From assembly GCA_016839445.1 (NCBI GenBank), contig JAEOUG010000066.1, forward strand, positions 1 through 37,246: a DNA stretch of 37,246 nucleotides, written 5' to 3'. This stretch comes from Candidatus Thorarchaeota archaeon. GTDB taxonomy: Archaea > Asgardarchaeota > Thorarchaeia > Thorarchaeales > Thorarchaeaceae. The notes under the pieces are model-generated. The model made no database searches. It saw nothing but the letters and a program-made list of their open reading frames with translations, and was not told the origin of the DNA. Below are positions 8,143 to 15,464 of the stretch, one piece after another (the first letter of the stretch is position 1; every line of letters starts with the position of its first letter). A program made the position numbers and the translations under genes.

Positions 8143-10425
8143 CTAGGTCACTCCGTCCGTGATCGGTCGATCGGCGCGCAGAAGTCGAACAACGAAGCGT
8201 GCACCCTTGGTGTAATCTCCGTCTACACGGTCTTCAACGTACACCTGTCCGCCGAATGACTCGGTCAGCGTCCTGACAACTGATAGTCCAAGGCCTGTTC
8301 CTTCGGCTCCGGGCATGAACCTATCGAACAGATGCTTCTTCCTCTCTGGCGATATGCCTTGACCGTGGTCGTCAACATGCACTTCCCAGTAATCATCTCC
8401 TTCAACAGAAGTCTGAAACAGGTTCACAGCGATTCTCTTACCATTGGCGGAGTACTTGAGTGAGTTCCTGAACAAGTTGACAAAGACTTCCTCGAGGAGA
8501 CGGTGAGCCAAGACGTACGCCTCCCCAGGCTCATGACTGATCGAGAAGGAGACACCTCCTCTTTCGACAACTGGACTTGCAGAGTCATATGCGCTCAGAA
8601 CGCACTGAACTAGGTCTATGGACATAAGAGACCTCCTACCAAGAGAGTGCGACAGTGCAAGCTGTCTAACATTCCGGATTACCTGGTCCGCACGACGGAG
8701 CTCATCTCGAGCCTCTCTGACAACTTTGTCCTTCAGGTCATTCCGCAAGCCTCCTACTTTCAAGAGATCCAGTGATAGCAGAATGGCCTGATGATGGTTT
8801 GAGACGTCATGTACCAGTAGATCAGAGAAGACTCTTGCGCGAAGGTGTTCCGATTCAGCCCTGTTGAACTCCTGGAGATAGAGAACACCGAGGACACATG
8901 GCCCTAAAACAAGCGCCACGAGCAGGAAGAACTCAGCAGTCCACCATCCAGCTGTCCAGTCCAGATAGTTCGCTTTCAGAGATCCAGACACAATCCAGAG
9001 AGAGAGGAATCCTACCATGATCAGTTCAGGAGTCAGGTTTCCGACATCGCGACGAAGCATATAGGTCATAACATATGCGAATACGAACATGACTAAGAGA
9101 TTGACGACGAGAAGCACTGAACGGCCAGAGGGGCTGTTGACAAGAACTTCAAACTGATTCATGATGACCTGCTCAAGACGCAACCCGATTAGCACCAGAG
9201 ATGATTGGAGTAGCAGGCCCATGAGCATCCACTCACGTGGGAGGATTCTGGCAGCCCACCCAGAGACTCCCTCCCTCCACCTAACCACTAGAACAAGCGA
9301 AGCCAATGAAACGAGGCCCCCCAATATGTAGGGTACAACAGACTCCCCCGTGTAGGGAGCGGGAACGAAGGCCATAGCAACCTGGGACACCTCAACGATG
9401 ACCCACGAAGAGTAGAGAAGCACTACTGGATACAAGTATCCGCGGCCCCTCATCCTAGCGTATGCATAGGTCAGGAACATGATGAATCCCGAGAGAGAAG
9501 CGGCGCCAATATGCGTAATCAAGTAGGCGTCTTTGTCTACTGCATAGAATCCCGGAAGAATCGCTTCAACAGAGAGAGTCACGAGAAAGGGTATCAAAAA
9601 GATAACAGCAATCAGCGACGCGCGAACTGTGGCGTAGTGCACAAGAATGCCAGCTTCTTTGAGATACGGTACTGACAGTGACAGAAACACCGAAACTAAA
9701 GCAACTGACTGAAGTGTGAGAGACAACGTCCAGATCAGAGACCCCGTTGCCAAGGATGTCAGTATAGGCACGACAGAGATTAGGAGCAGCAAGAGCGATA
9801 CTGACAGAGCCACAGGATCATGCAACCTCGAAGAAGACGGAACCACCATCGATCGCCAAGCACAGCCAAGAAGGATGGCGACGGTGGCAATAGACAATGT
9901 AGTGCCAATCGGAAGCAGAACAGCGCCGGATAGGTTCTGCACTGCGACACCGATTACTGAGATTACCACTGATGCTAGGAGTCCCATCACTAGGGATGCA
10001 ATGAGCAATGAGTTTCTTCCACGTCTAGCAAGAGCTCGCTTCTGCAGCACGAAGTAGCTCATTAGGAGCACACTTGTGAGATGCAGCTCTAGGAGATCCA
10101 GAAAGAGACGAGGCGCACTCCTAACAAGGACAGATTCAGGATGGAACAGCCCTTGAAGCGCATAGCCGAAATGCGCAGTAAGAGTGAAGACAAGGAATGA
10201 GAGAAATGGCACGACCAGGTTGGCTTTGGTCTGCCTGCTCACAAGGAAGCAAAGAGCAATGCAGGTGACGGTGATGAAGGAAATGAGCGACTCAAATGCC
10301 ACACCCGTATGGTACGTGTTCCATGACGGAAGCCCGACGAGAAACCAACCGACACTAGCCAGAACTGCAACTGAGGTATGCGTCGCAACCCGGGCTATTG
10401 TGAGCGCTTCTTTCTCTTGAGGCAT
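8143..10425 (-). CDS. Histidine kinase with about 16 transmembrane segments
   Basis: A 760-residue membrane sensor. Residues 1-520 contain about 16 hydrophobic helices and no recognisable soluble sensory domain, so the signal is probably sensed in or at the membrane. The cytoplasmic part begins with an H-box (LLVHDVSNHHQ, His539 as predicted phospho-acceptor), followed by a HATPase_c domain with N-box (NLFRNSLKYS), DDHGQGIS and GTGLGLS. The fold is complete, so it should autophosphorylate. No receiver is fused; the response regulator at 6217 is the nearest candidate partner (inference). Its start at ATG 10425 has a TATA-like GTTTTAGT upstream on the minus strand. It is divergent from the PAS kinase at 10588 with 162 nt between. 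The membrane part does not match a family I can name. Confidence 0.9.
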   Translation of the reverse strand: MPQEKEALTIARVATHTSVAVLASVGWFLVGLPSWNTYHTGVAFESLISFITVTCIALCFLVSRQTKANLVVPFLSFLVFTLTAHFGYALQGLFHPESVLVRSAPRLFLDLLELHLTSVLLMSYFVLQKRALARRGRNSLLIASLVMGLLASVVISVIGVAVQNLSGAVLLPIGTTLSIATVAILLGCAWRSMVVPSSSRLHDPVALSVSLLLLLISVVPILTSLATGSLIWTLSLTLQSVALVSVFLSLSVPYLKEAGILVHYATVRASLIAVIFLIPFLVTLSVEAILPGFYAVDKDAYLITHIGAASLSGFIMFLTYAYARMRGRGYLYPVVLLYSSWVIVEVSQVAMAFVPAPYTGESVVPYILGGLVSLASLVLVVRWREGVSGWAARILPREWMLMGLLLQSSLVLIGLRLEQVIMNQFEVLVNSPSGRSVLLVVNLLVMFVFAYVMTYMLRRDVGNLTPELIMVGFLSLWIVSGSLKANYLDWTAGWWTAEFFLLVALVLGPCVLGVLYLQEFNRAESEHLRARVFSDLLVHDVSNHHQAILLSLDLLKVGGLRNDLKDKVVREARDELRRADQVIRNVRQLALSHSLGRRSLMSIDLVQCVLSAYDSASPVVERGGVSFSISHEPGEAYVLAHRLLEEVFVNLFRNSLKYSANGKRIAVNLFQTSVEGDDYWEVHVDDHGQGISPERKKHLFDRFMPGAEGTGLGLSVVRTLTESFGGQVYVEDRVDGDYTKGARFVVRLLRADRPITDGVT

Positions 10426-10587
10426 TGACAGCTCACGAACCGAGCATTCTTTGGCTGACTAAAACCTTTGCTGGGATAGACACCACTGGGAGGTTCACTC
10501 CAAAAACATGCTTAAGCGGATTGATGGCATTCTGATGCAATCTCAGCTCGACCCACACGCACGAATCCAGAAGCGAGGAACATCAAC

Positions 10588-12813
10588 TTGTCAAAGAATC
10601 CAGCGATTCGCAATCCATCAGTCACCAGCATTCGCTCTCAAGAAGAACTCCTGAGGTACTCAGCTTTTCTCGAATCAATCCACGACGCGTTTGGAGTTGT
10701 AAATGAGGAGAACAGACTTACCTTTGTGAACGAACGCTTCGCGATGCTGCTCGGATACAGTGTGGACGAGATGATCGGAAAACCCACTTCCAAGTTCCTC
10801 GACGCTGAGAACCGAGAGATGCAGAAACGAGCACTCGAACTAAGATCTGCAGGAGTGTCGTCTCAATATGAGCTGAGCTGGACCACGAAACAAGGACCAA
10901 AGGTACACACCATCGTATCAGGAGTCCCAATACTCGATGAGGATGGCAGACACAGGGGCTCCTTCGCAGTGATCACTGACATCTCAGACCGAATAGATGC
11001 CGAGGAGAAATACAGGTCGCTTGCAGAGAAATCGATTCAGGGCCTATCAATCATTCAGGATGAGAAGTATCAGTACGTGAATCCTGCGTTCGCGGATATT
11101 GTCGGATACTCGGCCGAAGAGATTCTAAGCATGCCTTCTGACCAGGGCTGGAGTTTAGTCCATCCAGAGGACAGGAAGTATCTGCTACGATTGGCTGAAG
11201 ATCGTAGAGCAGGTCGCGCAATTCCCCTTCCGTACGAGTACAGATTCATCAGGAAAGACGGCTCGACGCGTTGGGTTCAAGCATACTCAAGTGAAATCAC
11301 CTACAGAGGCCGTCGCGCCATTCAGATACTCAACATAGACATCACTGACATGAAGATAGCTGAAACCCGGCTGCGGGCATCACAGGAGATGCTTGGGACA
11401 GTGATGAACACAATCCCGCAGCACATCTACTGGAAGGACACGAACTCAGTCTACCTCGGATGCAACGAGAACTTCGCCGTGGCGGCGGGCGTTGAATCTC
11501 CAGACGATATCATTGGCCTCACTGATGAAGGCCTGGCATGGAGGGAAGAAGAACGAGCACGGCTTAGGAGCATAGACCAGGATGTCATCAGGAGCGGCGC
11601 TCCGCAGACATCTGTTGTTATGACTCAGCTACGAGCGGACGGAAAGGATTCATGGATAGAGCTGAGTGTTGTGCCACTTCATGATGAAGATGGAAGAGTC
11701 ATCGGAGTTCTTGGAACGTACGAGGACATCACGGAGAAGCGAGAAGCACAGGACAGGCTCAAGAGATCAGAGACGAAGTTCCGGAGTCTTGCTGAGCAAT
11801 CTGTGCAAAGCATCACGATTCTGAATACTGAGAGACTACTCTATCACAACCCTGCCTTTTTGGAGCTAGTCGGATACACGGACCAAGAACTGGAGGGAAT
11901 GTCTGCCGAGGATGTCTGGGACCTTGTGCATCCTGATGACAGAGAAGATGTACAGAAGCGAATGGCGGATAGACTTGCGGGCCGGCCCATACCTCCGCAG
12001 TACGAGTACAGATTCGTGAGGAAGGATGGCGTCGTGAGGTGGGTGGAGAGCTTCTCGACTCGCATAGACTACGAAGGCAGTCCTGCAGTTCAGACCCTTT
12101 TCGTCGACGTCACCGACCGCACGGAGGCGGAGAGAGAACTGGGCATTGCGAAAGACAGGGCTCTGCTCTATCTCGACATTATGGGCCACGACCTAGCACA
12201 GCAGCTCCAAGTAATTCTGAACTCAGCTGCTTTGCTAAGAACGGCCACTGAAGATTCGCAGAAGGACTCGTTTCTTAGAATCATCGGGGATGCTGTCCGG
12301 AGGTGCTCTAGGATGATTGAAGAGGCCAAGAGCACTGAGCAGCTTCTCTCGGTACCCCTGCAAAGAAGATCACTTGGAGCCGCAGTAGGTCTGTGTGTAG
12401 AAGCACTCTCAAACAGGACCGAAGATGTGAACTTCGAGATGAAGATCAAAGTTGTCGACTCAGATGTCTTTGCGGACGAGTATCTCGAACTCCTTCTGAC
12501 GCAGATAATCATCAACGCTATAGAACACAATCCCAATGCCAACAAGAGAGTCTGGGTTGAGCTGTCTGAAACTGCAGGGGGATATGTTGTGTCAGTGGCT
12601 GATAACGGACCAGGAATCCCCGACTCACTGAAGGCGAGTCTGTTTGACATGTCTCGCCGCTTCGGAGGTCTCGGGCTGCACACAGTGAGCCAGATTGTGG
12701 AGAAGTATCGAGGCAAGGTCGAGATAAGAGATCGAGTTTCAGGCGACTCAGCCAAAGGGGCCGACTTCAGGGTCTTCCTGCCTAGGCCATCAATACAGAG
12801 AGATGTTGACTAG
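10588..12813 (+). CDS. Multi-PAS sensor histidine kinase
   Basis: A 741-residue soluble kinase with four PAS/PAC units (about 22-137, 140-262, 263-385 and 388-510). The second and fourth are near duplicates, sharing LAEKS/LAEQS, YEYRFIRKDG/YEYRFVRKDG and VHPEDR/VHPDDR. A dimerisation/H-box follows (DIMGHDLAQQLQ, His534), then HATPase_c with N643 (NAIEHNP), ADNGPGIP and FGGLGLHTV. PAS domains commonly sense redox state, light, oxygen or small ligands, but no cofactor-binding residue can be assigned here. The start is TTG with GAGG about 9 nt upstream. No transmembrane helix is present. It converges with the DUF362 gene, 5 nt apart, and its signalling partner is probably the regulator at 6217 (inference). 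Confidence 0.92.
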   Translation: MSKNPAIRNPSVTSIRSQEELLRYSAFLESIHDAFGVVNEENRLTFVNERFAMLLGYSVDEMIGKPTSKFLDAENREMQKRALELRSAGVSSQYELSWTTKQGPKVHTIVSGVPILDEDGRHRGSFAVITDISDRIDAEEKYRSLAEKSIQGLSIIQDEKYQYVNPAFADIVGYSAEEILSMPSDQGWSLVHPEDRKYLLRLAEDRRAGRAIPLPYEYRFIRKDGSTRWVQAYSSEITYRGRRAIQILNIDITDMKIAETRLRASQEMLGTVMNTIPQHIYWKDTNSVYLGCNENFAVAAGVESPDDIIGLTDEGLAWREEERARLRSIDQDVIRSGAPQTSVVMTQLRADGKDSWIELSVVPLHDEDGRVIGVLGTYEDITEKREAQDRLKRSETKFRSLAEQSVQSITILNTERLLYHNPAFLELVGYTDQELEGMSAEDVWDLVHPDDREDVQKRMADRLAGRPIPPQYEYRFVRKDGVVRWVESFSTRIDYEGSPAVQTLFVDVTDRTEAERELGIAKDRALLYLDIMGHDLAQQLQVILNSAALLRTATEDSQKDSFLRIIGDAVRRCSRMIEEAKSTEQLLSVPLQRRSLGAAVGLCVEALSNRTEDVNFEMKIKVVDSDVFADEYLELLLTQIIINAIEHNPNANKRVWVELSETAGGYVVSVADNGPGIPDSLKASLFDMSRRFGGLGLHTVSQIVEKYRGKVEIRDRVSGDSAKGADFRVFLPRPSIQRDVD

Positions 12814-12818
12814 CGGGA

Positions 12819-13667
12819 CTATTCCAGGACTAGGACTTCCTCATCACACGTTGCGCCAAGAGCAATCTCTGCGGCATGACGAATCTGCGGGACATCCCAT
12901 GCATCCCCAGATAGCCGGTTATCCCCGTTACAGCACTGGATAGTACGAACTCCTTCAACATCAATGGACACCATGTCACCGCTGGCAAGTATGACTCCAG
13001 GAGACGAACACGTCCCGGTAGCAGGGCCCCCTTCGATGAAGCACGTTCTCGCATCCATAACTATCAGGTCTGGACTGAAATACGACGCCAGTTCCGGTAT
13101 TTTCTCACGCAGCTTCCGTGCATGCATCCTGATTCTCTCACGATGACGAATCCATCCGACAAAGAGCTTCATGCTGCCAGTGAAGTCTGCAAGAAAGTGA
13201 GTCTTGAGACAAGGGGCCAAGACTAGCTTCTGAATGTCAAGCAAAGGTCGACCTATTGACCCACTCTTTAGATACCTGCCCTTAGGAAAGTCGACTCTGA
13301 CCCAATCGTGTTCATCAAGGAAGATTAGATCTGCACCAAGCTCAACGGCCACTTGTGCTAGGCCTGTCTTTTCGGCGACTTCGCGAGCCTTCAGTCTGAG
13401 TGTAGAACTCTCAATGATCCTGAGCCTTGATGCGCCGTGTTCAAGAAGCAGCTCTCCAAGCGCCTTGATGAAAGCCGGGTCAGATGATGCGGGATAAGGG
13501 TCAGCCGTGTTCAGGTTTGGCTTGATGGTCACAACATCGTCCTGATTGATTGACCGTTCGAAGCCGCCTATGAGATCAACTGCCCTCTTGATGGATTCCT
13601 TGAGGTCTCCTGAATCTCCAGCCTTCCCGACGAGGAACTTCCCGTCGCGCACGTAGTTGTTGGTCAT
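12819..13667 (-). CDS. DUF362 family protein
   Basis: A 282-residue protein of the DUF362 family. The marks are TIKPNLN (about 47-53), the SSDPAFIKALGELL region, RIIESS, then KTHFLADFTGSMKLFVGW (the family's KTH...K..G segment) and DARTCFIEGGPATG near 210-225. Many family members carry C-terminal 4Fe-4S ferredoxin domains. This one does not, although five or six scattered cysteines exist. Biochemical function is unknown for the family. The ATG at 13667 is 64 nt after the methyltransferase gene's stop, and a palindrome plus TATA-like element lies in that gap. It is the last gene of the minus-strand run. Confidence 0.85.
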   Translation of the reverse strand: MTNNYVRDGKFLVGKAGDSGDLKESIKRAVDLIGGFERSINQDDVVTIKPNLNTADPYPASSDPAFIKALGELLLEHGASRLRIIESSTLRLKAREVAEKTGLAQVAVELGADLIFLDEHDWVRVDFPKGRYLKSGSIGRPLLDIQKLVLAPCLKTHFLADFTGSMKLFVGWIRHRERIRMHARKLREKIPELASYFSPDLIVMDARTCFIEGGPATGTCSSPGVILASGDMVSIDVEGVRTIQCCNGDNRLSGDAWDVPQIRHAAEIALGATCDEEVLVLE

Positions 13668-13683
13668 CGCACTGAATCACTCA

Positions 13684-13704
13684 GACTCTAGAGTCAAATA
13701 GATT
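13684..13704 (-). promoter_or_regulatory. Palindrome and TATA-like element upstream of DUF362
   Basis: GACTCTAGAGTC (13684-13695) is a perfect 12-bp palindrome. It sits directly downstream, in the minus direction, of a TATA-like AAATCTATTT (about 13695-13704), which is about 32 nt before the ATG at 13667. The position between TATA and start suggests a repressor site, but no regulator is identified. Confidence 0.35.
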
Positions 13705-13731
13705 TGGTTTGCGCAGTCACTTGTTATTCCG

Positions 13732-14325
13732 CTATCGCTTCCGTGGGAAGAATCCTACCCGTTTTCTGTACTCCTCGTATGCCTGGCCGTATCGTATCAG
13801 AAGATCCCGTTCCTCGAAGACGCACATTATGTAGAATATCGGAATCCACACGAACGAGTAGAGAAGCAGGAAGGGGGAGTTGAGTACTAGTGCTATGGGG
13901 AACCAAAGAAGAAACTCCCCAAGTGCCTGTGGATGCCGCATCCTCTCGTAGATGCCTCCGTACATCGTGTGTTCTTTCTTCGGTTCAAGCGTTTCCCTGC
14001 CAGCATCTCTCACACCTATGTACATCAGATACGTTGAGGGAGCGGCTATGACTAGAGCAATGGCGATTGAGAGGAGCCAAGACCAGGGTAGGACCAACGG
14101 GAATCCGATCGGAAGTGGGTAGAGCCAGTAGATGACATAGCTCAGAACAGTGACTCCCTCGAGGACCCCTGAAGCAATCCTGTAGTGCATACAACGACGA
14201 AATGCTTTCTCTCCAAGCCGGCGCTCCAACCTGGCTGGACTGACGCTCATTACGTAGAAGAAGAGGAAGAACACCGAAGAGAGCACAAGGACTGCTAGGT
14301 TGAGCCACGCGATCAACTGAACCAT
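13732..14325 (-). CDS. Isoprenylcysteine carboxyl methyltransferase-like membrane enzyme
   Basis: A 197-residue integral membrane protein with about five TM helices. It carries the ICMT/PEMT signature in its C-terminal half: YERMRHPQALGEFLLW (about 128-143) and EERDLLIRYGQAYEEYRKRV (about 171-190). This pattern binds S-adenosylmethionine and a lipid substrate in the ICMT/phospholipid-methyltransferase superfamily. In eukaryotes ICMT methylates prenylated CAAX proteins. In prokaryotes relatives act on varied lipids, and the substrate here is unknown. The small GTPases in the window have no C-terminal Cys, so a link to them is not supported. The ATG at 14325 follows a TATA-like TATAAG by about 28 nt, so it is probably leaderless. 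Confidence 0.75.
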   Translation of the reverse strand: MVQLIAWLNLAVLVLSSVFFLFFYVMSVSPARLERRLGEKAFRRCMHYRIASGVLEGVTVLSYVIYWLYPLPIGFPLVLPWSWLLSIAIALVIAAPSTYLMYIGVRDAGRETLEPKKEHTMYGGIYERMRHPQALGEFLLWFPIALVLNSPFLLLYSFVWIPIFYIMCVFEERDLLIRYGQAYEEYRKRVGFFPRKR

Positions 14326-14350
14326 CTCTATGCCCAGACATGCAGCCCGA

Positions 14351-14356
14351 TATAAG
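14351..14356 (-). promoter_or_regulatory. TATA-like element for the methyltransferase gene
   Basis: CTTATA on the minus strand is centred about 28 nt before the ATG at 14325, within a GC-richer background. The spacing predicts a leaderless or nearly leaderless transcript. Confidence 0.5.
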
Positions 14357-14422
14357 GGGAGCTACTGCGCCCGCAGAACCAAGAACCTCTCTATATCGTC
14401 AATCCACTGAGATAGTGATGGA

Positions 14423-15358
14423 CTACAGCCCCAGAATGAGGAGCCAAGAAATGGCGGCATCACCGAGGATCACGAGAAGCACACCTAGAGTGGTTAGAAT
14501 GATTCCAACACCTGCGACAGGCGTCAGCTTCTCTTTGAGGAATATGATTGATACAGGTACGGCGAAGAGCGGGGCGGTTGATGAGAGAACGGACATGATG
14601 GCTGCACCGACTGAAGCTACTGCAATTACATAGAGAACCGAACCAATGGCCATCCCGAAGAATCCCGCCACGATGACGTACTTGGTGGCACGTTTGGATG
14701 GGGTCCGCATACCCTGATATCGAGCAACGGCAAGCATTGGGATGAATGATAAGGAGCCAACGGTCACACGAATGAAGCTCCCGCCGATGGGGTCAACTCC
14801 CTCGATTCCCACCTGCAGCAGGACAGTGCCCGTTGCGTAGAGAATAGCCGTCATCACAGCAAGTCCAATCCCGAGTCTGTCGTAGTGTGTCACTGTGCCA
14901 TCGCCATCAGACCTGTTCTGCTGGTTGGAGATCGCGATAACGCCGACTACAGCTATGATGGCCCCAATTAGCCTTGTCAACACAATGGGCTCAAGCAGAA
15001 TGAATGTCGTCATGAAGTAGGTGATGATTGGGAACGACATGGCAATAGGAAACGCATAGGACACTCCAATGCGTTCTTGAGATGCAAGATAGAGAGTGTC
15101 ACCGATTACCGCGCCAAGAATCACAGACAATCCCAGCACAACCACTCCAGCAAAGGGGACGACGAGGGTATCAAGGCCCACCGTCATGAGAACGAGGATT
15201 CCAATGAACGGCCAAGCCACGAACATCTTGATGGCGCTGACTGCCACGGGCCGAATCTCATTCGCCTGTGATCTGTAGACAACTACAGAGAGCCCGTACA
15301 ACGCAGCTCCCAGAAGGCCAATCAGACTGCCAACGATGATCTCTGGAGTGGCTTGCAT
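14423..15358 (-). CDS. DMT/EamA-type transporter
   Basis: A 311-residue membrane protein with ten predicted TM helices in two similar halves of about 150 residues, the layout of the EamA (DUF6) drug/metabolite transporter family. Each half ends in the usual pattern of a charged loop followed by a helix (GVIAISNQ in half 1; KEKLTPVAGVGIILTTLGV in half 2). The substrate is unknown. An in-frame GTG at 15451 exists, but the stretch between it and ATG 15358 lies over the upstream gene's terminator hairpin and encodes a non-family polar leader. I therefore chose ATG 15358, just before the first helix. A TATA-like element at about 15385-15396 supports separate transcription. Confidence 0.85.
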   Translation of the reverse strand: MQATPEIIVGSLIGLLGAALYGLSVVVYRSQANEIRPVAVSAIKMFVAWPFIGILVLMTVGLDTLVVPFAGVVVLGLSVILGAVIGDTLYLASQERIGVSYAFPIAMSFPIITYFMTTFILLEPIVLTRLIGAIIAVVGVIAISNQQNRSDGDGTVTHYDRLGIGLAVMTAILYATGTVLLQVGIEGVDPIGGSFIRVTVGSLSFIPMLAVARYQGMRTPSKRATKYVIVAGFFGMAIGSVLYVIAVASVGAAIMSVLSSTAPLFAVPVSIIFLKEKLTPVAGVGIILTTLGVLLVILGDAAISWLLILGL

Positions 15359-15420
15359 GCTGTCTGCGATGACTGACGTCCCTAAGATAGTATCGCTAGG
15401 GCATGACTCCTCGGCACGAG

Positions 15421-15458
15421 AAAAATCGGGAGGAAGGGTGGCGGAAGCCACCCTCCTC
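15421..15458 (-). terminator. Hairpin plus T-run terminator
   Basis: On the minus strand, just 7 nt after the stop of the 15465-18389 gene, GCCACCC-type arms (15431-15442 with 15447-15457) form an 11-12 bp GC-rich stem. It has a TTCC loop and one bulged base, and is followed by CCCGATTTTT. This is a textbook intrinsic-terminator shape, which is less usual in archaea than plain T-tracts. Confidence 0.7.
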
Positions 15459-15464
15459 AGTGGA

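Noticed and set aside
15359..15451. An N-terminal extension of the DMT transporter
   Set aside because: It would translate the terminator hairpin and T-run of the upstream gene, and has no family similarity.
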